A DNA stretch of 64,000 bases from Rhodospirillales bacterium (lineage in GTDB: Bacteria > Pseudomonadota > Alphaproteobacteria > Micavibrionales > Micavibrionaceae), in contig JACKIV010000004.1 in the NCBI GenBank assembly GCA_020638285.1, positions 124,001 through 188,000 of the forward strand, read 5' to 3'. This document shows positions 43,787 to 53,100 of this stretch, piece after piece. The first letter of the stretch is position 1. Every line of letters begins with the position of its first letter. The notes below the pieces were generated by a model. That model was not told the DNA's origin. It was given only the letters and a program-made list of their open reading frames with translations, and ran no database searches. The position numbers and the translations under genes are program-made.

Positions 43787-44062
43787 TTACTCAGCGGCCT
43801 GCGCCGCGCCCTGCGGGATGATGTTCACCTCGGAACGACCGTCCCGCCCGTGGGTAAACTCGACCCGTCCGGCGACCAGGGCAAACAAAGTGTGATCGCG
43901 CCCGATTCCAACCTTGTTTCCGGGGTGGAACTGCGTGCCGCGCTGGCGCACGATGATGCTTCCGGCTTCAATCATCTGACCGCCGTAGCGTTTGACGCCC
44001 AGTCTCTGGCCAGCCGAATCCCGTCCGTTTCTGGAGCTTCCGCCTGCTTTTTTATGTGCCAT
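43787..44062 (-). CDS. rpmA: 50S ribosomal protein L27
   Basis: A 91-residue ribosomal protein near the peptidyl transferase centre. The N-terminus MAHKKAGGSSRNGRDSAGQR is the L27 signature, followed by LGVKRYGGQMIEAGSIIVRQ and PGNKVGIGRDHTLFAL. The C-terminus ends in a short Ala-rich tail. There is no Firmicutes-style cleaved leader. It lies 39 bp after rplU. Confidence 0.97.
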   Translation of the reverse strand: MAHKKAGGSSRNGRDSAGQRLGVKRYGGQMIEAGSIIVRQRGTQFHPGNKVGIGRDHTLFALVAGRVEFTHGRDGRSEVNIIPQGAAQAAE

Positions 44063-44101
44063 GGAACAATCCTCTTGATAATTCGGTCAATGCCCGGGTT
44101 T

Positions 44102-44416
44102 TCAGGCCGCCTTGATGTCCGTGATTTTGATAAGGGTCAGATCCTGACGATGGCCGTTCTTCCGGCGATAGTTCTGGCGGCGTTTCTTCTTGAAAACGAT
44201 GATTTTATCCGCCCGGACATGCTCGACGATTTCCGCCATGACCTTTGCGCCCGCAACGGTCGGAACGCCAACGGTGCTTTTCGCGCCGTCGCACACGAGG
44301 AGAACATCCCCGATGGTCACGGTTTCACCCGCGCCAGCACTGAGTTTTTCAACCCGGAGCGTGTCGTTTTTGCTGACTTTATACTGTTTCCCGCCCGTAC
44401 GAATAACCGCAAACAT
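44102..44416 (-). CDS. rplU: 50S ribosomal protein L21
   Basis: A 104-residue ribosomal protein that binds 23S rRNA. It shows MFAVIRTGGKQYKVSKNDTL at the start and the signature KKKRRQNYRRKNGHRQDLTL with IKITDI near the end. The ATG at 44416 is taken because the upstream in-frame extension covers the promoter region. A strong promoter candidate lies 38 bp upstream. Confidence 0.97.
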   Translation of the reverse strand: MFAVIRTGGKQYKVSKNDTLRVEKLSAGAGETVTIGDVLLVCDGAKSTVGVPTVAGAKVMAEIVEHVRADKIIVFKKKRRQNYRRKNGHRQDLTLIKITDIKAA

Positions 44417-44453
44417 GATGACCTGCCGTTCTTTTGACCTTCCAAGGACGCGG

Positions 44454-44481
44454 AATATACACGATCGCAGGGCTATGTCAA
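44454..44481 (-). promoter_or_regulatory. Sigma70-type promoter of rplU
   Basis: On the minus strand a perfect TTGACA (44481-44476) and TATATT (44459-44454, five of six) are separated by 16 bp. The -10 box lies 37 bp upstream of the rplU ATG. This is one of the best promoter matches in the window and fits a highly expressed ribosomal gene. Confidence 0.75.
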
Positions 44482-44528
44482 GACGCATGGCGCAGGCAAG
44501 TCAGAAAAATCGTGTTTCTTAAGGGATT

Positions 44529-45425
44529 TCAGAACATTTCCAGCAGCATGCAGCGTGCCGATCCGCCGCCATAACGCTCGATCGTGGGGATGTCCGCATG
44601 GACGATTCTGTCTACGTGCTTGAGAATTCTGTCTTTTTGCGATTCGCTCAAAGACCGCCAGGCCGACCCCGACATGACCAGATTCCGGCTGTCGTCTTCG
44701 CCGCGAACCTCCAGGGCGTTACCCAGAAAGGACCGCATCTGATCCATGGATATGTCTATGATATCATGGGTATTTCCCAGAGACGACAAAACCCGGTCCC
44801 GGTCTTCGGGCAGGATGCATTCGGTGCAGATTCCGGCGACGCTCGTCCCGATCCACATCATAACGTCCGTGTGATAGACAGGTTTTCCCGCATGGTTGCG
44901 GGTGTTAAAGGGGACCATACGGAAATCCATTGTCTCGCACCACAGAGCGGCAAGGTCCGGATCCGTCCGGGGACTGAGGGCCGTATAGGCGATTTTATTC
45001 ACTCGGTCCTGACATAAACTCCCCGTGCTTTCGAGGAATTTCCCCTTGTTTTCATAGTGGGAAAGGTCGATGGCGATATCGTAAAAGCCGTTGAGAATCT
45101 GCAATAATTCCGGGCGGCGCTCGATTCGGCGGTTTTCGGCGAGCATGGGATAGAGAACCATTTTCTGGCCCGCATGGGTGGAAACCCAGTTGTTTACGAA
45201 AATATCGTCGGGGCAGCCTCGCGTGCCCAGGGCCGTCGTGACGATGATTCCATGCTCAATCAGCGTATCCCGAAAGGCGCGAAATTCCCGCACCGCCCCG
45301 GCGTGAATTGCGTCGATATCAGCAGGCGCCATGTCCTGATACTGATTCGTCTCAAATGTCTGCGGGTTGGCATAGAACGCCGCAGGCTCCATCATCATGA
45401 TATGGCGGGTGGATTGTCTGTTCAT
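44529..45425 (-). CDS. ctlX: Amidinotransferase-family hydrolase, CtlX-like
   Basis: A 298-residue pentein-fold enzyme of the arginine deiminase/amidinotransferase superfamily, closest in pattern to CtlX, a hydrolase linked to citrulline use. The start RHIMMMEPAAFYANPQTFET and the C-terminal active-site cysteine in GGGSARCMLLEMF fit that group. Substrate-side residues are in DDIFVNNWVSTHAG and the catalytic His probably in KPVYHTDVMMWIG. It lies 47 bp upstream of the rplU promoter on the same strand but is probably a separate unit. The true substrate is inferred, not shown. Confidence 0.8.
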   Translation of the reverse strand: MNRQSTRHIMMMEPAAFYANPQTFETNQYQDMAPADIDAIHAGAVREFRAFRDTLIEHGIIVTTALGTRGCPDDIFVNNWVSTHAGQKMVLYPMLAENRRIERRPELLQILNGFYDIAIDLSHYENKGKFLESTGSLCQDRVNKIAYTALSPRTDPDLAALWCETMDFRMVPFNTRNHAGKPVYHTDVMMWIGTSVAGICTECILPEDRDRVLSSLGNTHDIIDISMDQMRSFLGNALEVRGEDDSRNLVMSGSAWRSLSESQKDRILKHVDRIVHADIPTIERYGGGSARCMLLEMF

Positions 45426-45514
45426 CGGGAAAAACTAACATGCAGAGACTTAAAAAGACAATAAATTTTGGACTCTGACAAATGATTTTGGAAAATTCTG
45501 TGGGCGCTTTAGAT

Positions 45515-45543
45515 TTGATGCGTAGCGACATTCCGGCTATAAT
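45515..45543 (+). promoter_or_regulatory. Sigma70-type promoter for the gene at 45580
   Basis: TTGATG (45515-45520) and a perfect TATAAT (45538-45543) are separated by 17 bp. The ATG at 45580 follows 36 bp after the -10 box, with AAGG at 45569-45572 as a weak ribosome site. It points away from ctlX. Confidence 0.7.
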
Positions 45544-45579
45544 GGCTTTGATCTCGTATGTTTTTTTCAAGGTTTTGCT

Positions 45580-46491
45580 ATGAAAACAGGTATGTTTTTT
45601 CTTCTCGGCTTTCTTGTTCTGGGTGCTTTGTCTTTTCCGCAGGTCAGGGCTTTTGCATCTGATCCTGTGAGGCACGAAGCGGCTTCTTCGCCCGTGGGGA
45701 TTCCTCAGGCCATTCCGCAAGACGAAGATGTTCCAGGGGGGGCGGTTCCTTATGTGAAGGATCCGGAAGGCCCGAAGAAGGAAAACGAAAAATATGAACA
45801 GCCGACTTTTGAAAACCTTTCAAAACTTTATTGGACGCTGGGCATTTTGGACCCGGAGCGCGATGTTGCCGCCATAGATAATTTTGTCCGGATCCATGAT
45901 TGTCAGGTTTATCTGGATTACTATCGGGACGATTTCGAGTGGCGAAAAATTCGCGAGATCACAAAGGAAAAGATTATTAACGAGCGAGCCACGTGGCCGG
46001 TTCGTTTTGAGCTTTTGGTTCCTGTTGAGCTTGGTCGGTATGACTTTGAAAAAAAGGAATTTCCTGTCCTCAGCGAGTTTCTCAAAGAAGGAGCCCGCCG
46101 GATAACGACTGGCTATAATTCCATGCAGGATCAGGTCTGCGATACAAAGGCCATGAAAATCCCTGATTATCCCCGTGACGTCGTTCTTAATCTGAGTCGG
46201 CCGATCTTGATTGAATCCATTCCGATGGATCCGGATCTGGCACAGGACTACTTGATTCGGACCAAAATTCTGAATGCTGAGGAATACAGGGATCGCGACC
46301 CTTCGATTCGTGAACGCCGCTATGAGCGGATGGCTTTTCTGCGCGTGCGCGTGCGCATGATAAAATTCATGGAGTTCATGAAAGCAGGAGACAGAGGTGA
46401 GCTTTATCCTCTTATTTTCTCCTCCGTCGAATCCTTTGACGTTTTTGAGGATCAGGATATGAAAAAAGTCCTGTATAAAAGCCCCCAATAA
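45580..46491 (+). CDS. Unknown exported protein
   Basis: A 303-residue protein I cannot assign. A signal peptide (KTGMFFLLGFLVLGALSF, cleavage likely after VRAFA) suggests export to the periplasm. A Pro-rich linker follows, then a charged alpha/beta region that includes QPTFENLSKLYWTLGILDPE, ATWPVRFELLVPVELGRYDF and MAFLRVRVRMIKFMEF. Two cysteines in the mature part (HDCQVYLDYY and QVCDTKAM) could form a disulfide. The DNA is visibly richer in A/T than its neighbours, with many AAA, GAT and ATT codons. It has its own promoter and ends 12 bp before the convergent ccrM. Confidence 0.75.
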   Translation: MKTGMFFLLGFLVLGALSFPQVRAFASDPVRHEAASSPVGIPQAIPQDEDVPGGAVPYVKDPEGPKKENEKYEQPTFENLSKLYWTLGILDPERDVAAIDNFVRIHDCQVYLDYYRDDFEWRKIREITKEKIINERATWPVRFELLVPVELGRYDFEKKEFPVLSEFLKEGARRITTGYNSMQDQVCDTKAMKIPDYPRDVVLNLSRPILIESIPMDPDLAQDYLIRTKILNAEEYRDRDPSIRERRYERMAFLRVRVRMIKFMEFMKAGDRGELYPLIFSSVESFDVFEDQDMKKVLYKSPQ

Positions 46492-46503
46492 AGTCTATAG
46501 CAT

Positions 46504-47628
46504 CTATTGGACGGCACCATCATGCGTTGATTCTTCGCGGATTTTCTGGCGCAGGGTATCGATGGGGCGAGACTTGTCATCTTCGTCGATATAGTGCCAG
46601 AAGGTCCATCCGTTGCAACTGGGTGCGCCCTGCACCTGCGCGCCGACCTTGTGGATCGAGCCTTTGTGCGTGCCAAGCGGTCCGGTGACGATCAGGCTCC
46701 CGTCCGCGTGGATGCGGGCGCTTAGATTTCGCTTGGAATCCGTCAGTTCCCCGCCGGGCTGGAGGTAACCCCGATCCAGAAGCCACGAAAACGGAATGCG
46801 GGTTTCCTCGCGCTTGCCCATGATCCGGATGATCTCCTCGTCCAGATCCGGAGTGATGGCGGCAAGGCGCTTTTCCGCCGCGCGGATATAGTCCGAATCG
46901 CGTTCGATTCCGATATAATCGCGCCCCAGTTTGCGTGCGACGGCCCCCGTCGTTCCCGTTCCGAAAAACGGGTCTAGAACCAGATCTCCGGGCAGGGTCG
47001 AGGCCATAAGAACCCGATAGAGCAGGGATTCCGGTTTTTGTGTGGGATGAACTTTTGCGCCGTCCTGGTCTTTCAGACGCTCGGACCCCGTACACAGCGG
47101 GAGAAACCAGTCGCTGCGCATCTGAAGGTCGTCATTCATGGACTTCATCGCATCGTAATTAAAGCGATAGCGGGAGTCCTTGTCGCGTGAGGCCCAGATC
47201 AGGGTCTCGTGCGCGTTGCAAAAGCGCCGCCCGCGGAAATTCGGCATCGGATTGGCCTTGCGCCAGATGATATCGTTGAGGATCCAGAATCCCAGATCCT
47301 GCATGATCCGCCCGACGCGGAAAATGTTATGATAACTTCCGATCACCCAGATCGTGCCGTCTTCTTTAAGCGCCGAGCGGGCCGCCCCGAGCCAGTTCGC
47401 GGTGAAATCGTCATAGGCCTTGAGGGTGTCAAACTTGTCCCATGCATCGTCCACGGCGTCCACGGCCGAATTGTCCGGGCGATGAAGATCGCCGCCGAGT
47501 TGAAGATTATAAGGCGGGTCTGCAAAAACCGTATCCACGCTGCCGGGCGTCAAGCTGCGCATGATCTCGGCGCAATCGCCCTGAAGGATCGTGTTTCTTG
47601 TGGATAAAGGATTCTTTTGACTCGACAT
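46504..47628 (-). CDS. ccrM: Adenine-N6 DNA methyltransferase CcrM (GANTC)
   Basis: The cell-cycle methyltransferase of alphaproteobacteria, which methylates adenine in GANTC. The 374-residue beta-class enzyme has the catalytic DPPYNLQLGG early on, the SAM motif DPFFGTGTTGAVARKLGRDY late, and the target-recognition region in between (KANPMPNFRGRRF). The C-terminal RAMA-type domain includes IHADGSLIVTGPLGTHKGSI and CNGWTFWHY, which is characteristic of CcrM. An AGGAGG site (47643-47638) lies 9 bp upstream of the ATG. The upstream DNA is crowded with its own target sites. It is divergent from the YjbH-like gene. Confidence 0.95.
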   Translation of the reverse strand: MSSQKNPLSTRNTILQGDCAEIMRSLTPGSVDTVFADPPYNLQLGGDLHRPDNSAVDAVDDAWDKFDTLKAYDDFTANWLGAARSALKEDGTIWVIGSYHNIFRVGRIMQDLGFWILNDIIWRKANPMPNFRGRRFCNAHETLIWASRDKDSRYRFNYDAMKSMNDDLQMRSDWFLPLCTGSERLKDQDGAKVHPTQKPESLLYRVLMASTLPGDLVLDPFFGTGTTGAVARKLGRDYIGIERDSDYIRAAEKRLAAITPDLDEEIIRIMGKREETRIPFSWLLDRGYLQPGGELTDSKRNLSARIHADGSLIVTGPLGTHKGSIHKVGAQVQGAPSCNGWTFWHYIDEDDKSRPIDTLRQKIREESTHDGAVQ

Positions 47629-47727
47629 GCGGGGACTCCTCCTTATTCGACCTTATCGAATCATGAGTCAAACCCGACTCCGCGTCAAGGGAGATTTTTG
47701 ATTTTTTCTTTGGAGTCAAAGAGATTC
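47619..47727. promoter_or_regulatory. Cluster of seven GANTC sites at the ccrM start
   Basis: GANTC occurs at 47619-47623, 47634-47638, 47658-47662, 47665-47669, 47676-47680, 47713-47717 and 47723-47727. By chance one site per about 250 bp is expected. A minus-strand promoter candidate TTGACG (47688-47683)-17 bp-CATGAT (47665-47660) has one site in its spacer and two over or next to the -10 box; the site at 47634 touches the ribosome site. In Caulobacter the ccrM leader also carries GANTC sites and methylation lowers its transcription. Confidence 0.75.
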
Positions 47728-47827
47728 CGTAACTTTGAAATGATGATCCGGGAGTAGAGCGCGACAGGTTTTCTGCGGGGCCGCCGCACAGCGTTGAAAA
47801 GCATGAGGATAAAAACGGCCTCTTTCC

Positions 47828-47850
47828 TGCAGGGTCTTGAACGCCCTGCA
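47828..47850 (+). other. Hairpin just upstream of the YjbH-like gene
   Basis: TGCAGGG (47828-47834) and CCCTGCA (47844-47850) form a seven-pair perfect stem around a nine-base loop, 20 bp before the ATG at 47871. There is no following T run, so it is not a terminator. It could affect translation start or be an operator. The ATG has no visible ribosome site, which makes the structure more notable. Confidence 0.45.
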
Positions 47851-47870
47851 TATGTCGGCATTATCGCGGT

Positions 47871-50015
47871 ATGACTCTTTTTCGGTGGGTGTTTGCTGCC
47901 TGTGCGCTTCTGGCCGGGTTTTGTCTTGCCGGATTTTCTGCTGGTTTCGCGCGGGCGGCGGAAGCCGTGGATGGGCTTGACTCCGGTCCGCGCTTGACAG
48001 GGATGCGCGGTCTGAACATCATTCCCGATGCCCGCATGGATCCGCCGGGGACCGTTCGGGTCGGTCTGGCGACGTCTGATCCTTATCTCCATGTGTCTGT
48101 TTCGGCCCAGATTGCGGGGCCTTTGTCGCTTAATCTGCGCCAGAGCGCGCGGATGTCCGGTTTGCTGGAAACACCGCGCACCTTGTCGCCTGCATTGGAC
48201 GTAAAATTGCGCCTTTTGGAAGAAAGCACCTGGAGACCTGCTCTCGCCATCGGGCTGGACTCGGCGTTCGGTGCGCGGGAGACAGCCTCAGAATATATTG
48301 TCGCTTCAAAGCGATATGGAGATTTCGATTTTACTGCCGGGCTGGGGTGGGGGCGACTTGGCGCGGCGGGGCATATCGCCAATCCGTTCGGCTTTGCCGC
48401 ACAGGCGCGGGCGGTGGACGGAGACTCGCCGAACGGACCGGGAGACTGGTTTACGGGAAAAGACGCCGCTTTCTTCGCCGGGGTGGCGTACGTGCCGGAA
48501 TTTGCGCCAAATCTGACCTTCAAACTTGATTGGAACGGCGACACGTACACCCCGGAAAAGGCCGCAGATCCGGGGTTTCATCCTCCTTCGCCCTGGTCGG
48601 CAAGCGTGAACTGGCGGGCGTGGTCGGGGTTTGATCTGGGAATTGGGACCGCCGGGGCCGAAAAAGTCATGGCGCGGCTGAGCTGGAGCGCCACCCCGGA
48701 AACATGGGGCGTTGCGCCGTACAAGGCGACGGCCCCGCCGCGCATTCCGCCGCGTTCCGGGCGCCTTAATCGCTCCGCCATGATGTCTGCGGCGGCCAGA
48801 GACGGGCTTTATCTGCGCGATGTGAGAGCGGATCCGAAGGGGCAGACGATTTCTGCCGTAACAGAGTCCAGCCCGTTTGTGCCGATTCCTCTTCAGATCG
48901 GGCGTGCCGCGCGATACATGGCGGCCTATGGCGGGTTGAAACCCGAGTCTTTTGTGTTGACGCCGGAAAACGAAGATTTGCGGGGGATGTCGGTCCGCCT
49001 GTCTCGCCGGGATCTGGAAAACGCTGTGGCGGGGCGGGGTAGCCCGGAAGAAATGTGGCAAAATGCCGAGGTTACTGCGCCTGTGGCCTTTCCGTCCGCC
49101 TATGGGCTTTCTGGATCGTCCAAGAAAGAGCACAAGGACCCTCGGCTTTTCGGCAGGTTTCGGTGGATTCTGGCAACGGATCTGGGGATTCAGGAACGCG
49201 ATGCCGGGCTGGTCCACCGCACGGCGCTACTGGCCGATTTTCGTGCCGCTCGATTTCGTGGGATGTTTGCGATTGGTGGACGCGTACGGTTGAATATGTT
49301 TGGGAATGCGGCAGACTTATCCACACGTACGGATTCTGAAAATATGATTTCGCGTGGGACATTTGGTGCGTTTTCGGGGTTGCGCGTTATGCCGGAGTCC
49401 TTCTATCTGAATGCTTCTCACAGTTTCTTTGGTGGATCGCTCCATGGCAGTTTGACAACGGGTTATATCGAAGAAATGTTCGCCGGAACGGGTGGAGAAG
49501 TCCTCTGGCGGCCTTTCGGGAAGCGCTTTGCACTGGGTGGAGAGCTTTGGGAGGCCTCACGGCGTGACCCCTCCACGCCAGGCGCGGTAGGGATCGCTGA
49601 TTCTCCTGTCTGGAGCGGTCATCTGAACGGTTGGCTTGAATGGCCTGAGGACCATTTGACCTTTTATGCCAAGGCTGGTCGCTATCTGGGTGGAGATTGG
49701 GGGGGGACGGTCGGACTGGTTCGCGATTTTTCAAACGGGGCGAAGATTGATGCCTCGGTGACGCTTACGGATGGATTGGACCGGGACGAATTCGGGCGGC
49801 GCAGTCCGGCGGGGCAGGCGATGTTGTCCCTGAGCCTTCCCTTCGGGAGCGTTCCAACCCGATTGATTCCGCAGGGCAGCGAGTTTCATCTCAATGTCCG
49901 GCCCGTAGGGCGGAACGCAGGTCAGTTTATCGAGAATCCGGCTCCTTTGTATGATCGTACGAACGGTTTCTCAACCGGGCGGCTGGCAAAAGGATGGGGC
50001 AGGGTGGTGGAGTGA
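47871..50015 (+). CDS. YjbH-domain outer-membrane protein (exopolysaccharide-associated)
   Basis: A 714-residue protein with a signal peptide (RWVFAACALLAGFCLAGFSA) followed by GLNIIPDARMDPPGTVRVG, a feature of the YjbH family of predicted beta-barrel lipoprotein-like proteins that go with exopolysaccharide export. Alternating beta strands with aromatic ends run to the C-terminus, e.g. LNLRQSARMSG, FDFTAGLGWGRLG, LTFYAKAGRYLGGDWG and AMLSLSLPFGSVP. E. coli yjbEFGH partners are absent; the glycan operon at 13687 is a possible functional partner. Start at 47871 fits the signal peptide, though no ribosome site is visible. Confidence 0.8.
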   Translation: MTLFRWVFAACALLAGFCLAGFSAGFARAAEAVDGLDSGPRLTGMRGLNIIPDARMDPPGTVRVGLATSDPYLHVSVSAQIAGPLSLNLRQSARMSGLLETPRTLSPALDVKLRLLEESTWRPALAIGLDSAFGARETASEYIVASKRYGDFDFTAGLGWGRLGAAGHIANPFGFAAQARAVDGDSPNGPGDWFTGKDAAFFAGVAYVPEFAPNLTFKLDWNGDTYTPEKAADPGFHPPSPWSASVNWRAWSGFDLGIGTAGAEKVMARLSWSATPETWGVAPYKATAPPRIPPRSGRLNRSAMMSAAARDGLYLRDVRADPKGQTISAVTESSPFVPIPLQIGRAARYMAAYGGLKPESFVLTPENEDLRGMSVRLSRRDLENAVAGRGSPEEMWQNAEVTAPVAFPSAYGLSGSSKKEHKDPRLFGRFRWILATDLGIQERDAGLVHRTALLADFRAARFRGMFAIGGRVRLNMFGNAADLSTRTDSENMISRGTFGAFSGLRVMPESFYLNASHSFFGGSLHGSLTTGYIEEMFAGTGGEVLWRPFGKRFALGGELWEASRRDPSTPGAVGIADSPVWSGHLNGWLEWPEDHLTFYAKAGRYLGGDWGGTVGLVRDFSNGAKIDASVTLTDGLDRDEFGRRSPAGQAMLSLSLPFGSVPTRLIPQGSEFHLNVRPVGRNAGQFIENPAPLYDRTNGFSTGRLAKGWGRVVE

Positions 50016-50071
50016 GGATCTGTTTTTTTATAGTCCCTCGAATTGGAAATTGTACAGGGTGGAGAATCCGA

Positions 50072-50147
50072 TTTTTCACCACGAAGACACGAAGTTTTGG
50101 TGTTCCTGTCAATCTCTTCGTGTCTTTGCGCCTTCGTGGTGAAAAAT
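50072..50147 (+). repeat. Dispersed inverted repeat, copy 1
   Basis: Left arm at 50072-50094 (TTTTTCACCACGAAGACACG and AAG) pairs with a right arm at 50116-50147 that ends CCTTCGTGGTGAAAAAT; the right arm has about 8 extra bases (TTTGCGC region). The loop is T-rich. It lies between the convergent YjbH-like and smc genes. The outer ends are T before and A after the stem, the wrong order for a terminator. A second copy is at 57634. Confidence 0.8.
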
Positions 50148-50192
50148 AGAAGCGGCGCAAAATATATGCCTTATGTTAAATAAAACAAGATT

Positions 50193-53100
50193 CTACGCCG
50201 CGACAGAGTCAATGAACTCAAAGGATTTCTGAAGGTCAACCGAGACAAGCTGCGAGACGCCCCGTTCAGCCATTGTGACTCCGTACAGACGATCCATCCG
50301 CGCCATGGTCAGGCGATGGTGCGTGATGACCAGAAAACGGGTGCGGCTGCGCTCCGCGATATGGTCCAAAAGATCGCACACCCGGTCCACATTGGCATCG
50401 TCCAGCGGTGCGTCGATCTCGTCCAGAACGCAAATTGGCGCCGGGTTTGTTAAAAACATAGCAAAAATCAAGGCGATGGAGGTTAACGTCTGTTCTCCGC
50501 CCGAGAGAAGAGAGAGAGATTGCAGCGTCTTGCCCGGTGGCTGAGCGAAGATTTCAAGCCCGGCCTCCAGTGGGTCGTCAGAGTCGATCAGGGCCAGATG
50601 CGCCGTGCCTCCCTGACCAAACAGGCGCTGGAAGAGGGTCTGGAAATGTCCGTTGACGCTCTCGAATGCTGCGTTCAGCCGCTCGCGCGCCTCACGGTTC
50701 AGGCGTCCGATTCCGCCACGAAGCTCTGCGATGGCTTGAACCAGATCATCCCGTTCGGACACAAGACGCGATTTTTCAGTCTCGATTTCCTGCGTTTCCA
50801 CATCGGCGCGTAGATTGACCGGGCCCATGCTATCGCGTTCGCGCATGAGTTTATCCAGCCGCGCCCGGACGGACTCAAGTCCATCGGTCCGTATCTGATC
50901 CGGCTCAATGGACAAATGGGCAGGCAGATCTGTTGGTGCCATCGAAAATTTGTCCTCGATTGTTTGGACAATGTCGTCCAGACGCTGGGCCAGAGCGGCA
51001 ACGGTGGCTTGTTCACGTGCGCGGTCTTCACGTTGGGCAGACAGAAGGTTTTCTGCGGATTTGAGGGCCCTGGATGTTTCGGCCAGCGCTTTTTCCGCCT
51101 CGGCCAAAGCATTGGCGGCCTGCGTCCGGGCCGCTTCACTTTCGGAGACGGCAGACAGGAGGGATTCCCGATCCGCGCGCAAAGTTTCGGGGCGGTCTTT
51201 GAGGGAATCGAATTTTTCCTGAAATTCGGCTGCGCGTTCGGCCAGGGTTTTCATCCGCTCGCGCGCGCGAATCTCCCGGTTCCGGGTACTCACGCGCTCG
51301 TCTCCAATGGCTTGAAGACGCGCCCGGCGGGTGCTTTGCGCAGCGCGGGCAAGATCGAAAGCGCGGGTGGCCTCGCGCAGGGCATCGCGAGACTGAGCCA
51401 GTTCGATGCGCAGGGCGTCAACGCGCTCCTGCGTCTGGGTAAAGGTTCCATCGTCGAAATGGCTCAACGCCTCGCGTCCCTCGTTCAGCGCGGTGTCGAT
51501 TCGTTCGGATTCTTGTGCGGCGAGAGAGACGGCTTCGCTCAATCGCGCGATATCTGCATTCAGGCGTGCACGTACCTCAAAACTGCGTCCCTGACGGGCT
51601 CGCCGGGTTGACAGGTCGGACTCAAGGGTGGAAAGGGCCTTTCGAGTCTCCTGAATTCGGGTGGCGAGGGTGTCTGATCTGGAAATGGATTCGGCCAGAG
51701 CATTTGCGGCCTTTTCCGCCCGGTCGGCAAGAGCAGGAAGGGATGCCAGACATTCCTGAAGGCGCTTTTTCTGGCGCAGGTGATTGGCGTGCCGGTCTGC
51801 TGCCGCCGCGCGGACGTGCAGTCCGTCCCACCGCCACAGATACCCGTCCCGTGAGACAAGCGATTGACCGACTTCAAGATTTTGAAAAAGATGAGCCCCA
51901 TCGGTATCCGTTTCCACAACGCCGATTTGACTTAATGCTTCATGCAGGGGCGGCGGGGCTTTCGCAAAAGATAAAAGCGAACGCGCGCCATCGGGCAAGG
52001 CGGGAAGCTGCGGCGTGGTTGCACGCAGTGCCCAGAAACTTGGGGCGTTCGGGTCCGTGGCGGCCAGAAGCGTATCGCCGAGCGCGCGTGAAAGGGCAAT
52101 TTCAAACCCGCTGTCTACGTCAATATCTTCCATAATCGAGCGAAAATCTTTCTGGGCATCAAGCTCCAGAACGGCTCGGAGAGTCTCGATTTCCGAAGTC
52201 AGGCGTGATTTTTCATGGTCGGCCTCGCGGGAAGCGGCGCGTTTTTCCTCACTCTCGCGCCGGGCGGTTTCCAGCGCTGCGATATCAGATTCCTGTGTTT
52301 GTCGGGTTTGCGCCAGATGTGCGTCCAGCGTGGCGATTTCTGCATCAAGGGACTCATATCCTTCGGTATCTGCGGCCAGATCATTCTGGGCTTTTTCGAG
52401 TTGTGCGGCGGCGTTGCGTGCGCGCGTCAGGGCCTCGGTACGGCGTGCGGTTTCGCGGGAAATCTGGGATTCCAGCGCGGCGCGGCGGGCTTTCATATCT
52501 GCGGCGTCACTCGTCAGTGTCGAGAAACGACTTTCGAGTGCGGCGGTTTTTTCCTCCCATTTTTCATACGCTGCCTGCTTTTCAAGCAGATCCAGATCTC
52601 CTCTGGATTCTTGTGCCAGAAGAGACTTTTCTTCCTCCTCAAGTCGGGCCAGAGTGCCTGCGCTTTCAGTCAGAATCGTAGTCTCGTGTATCCGGTCGGC
52701 CTCGGTTCGAGCCAGACCGTCCGTCGATTCCTTTAACAGGCTTGCGATGCGGTTTTCTTCGTCGTCAAGCCGTTGCAAGGCAATTTTGCGGGTCTGAAGA
52801 ATGGCTGCGGCTTCTGCCTCTGCGTGACGCAAGGGGGGTATGGAGTCGGCCTGCGCTGTCTGGTCAACGGTCAGACGCGTGACAATGCCCAGACTTTCGG
52901 CTACGGCGCTGTCAATCCGGGCATGCGCGGCTTTGCTTTCCGAAATCTTCTCGTGCAGGAGAGACCATTCCAGCCACGCAAAAGCCAGTTCCATCTGGCG
53001 GATCTGGGTGCTGACATTACGATAGCGTGTGGCCTGACGGGCCTGTTTTTTGAGTTCGTTCAGGCGGGTTTCCATACCACCAAGGAGGTCTTCAAGCCGC

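Noticed and set aside
45450..45464. TTAA-N7-ATAA as a CtrA site between ctlX and the gene at 45580
   Set aside because: The stretch is AT-rich, so a one-mismatch hit is expected by chance, and no half-sites accompany it.
50072..50147. Bidirectional terminator between the YjbH-like gene and smc
   Set aside because: The outer stem bases are T on the left and A on the right, the reverse of what a terminator with a trailing U run needs; it is better described as a dispersed repeat.
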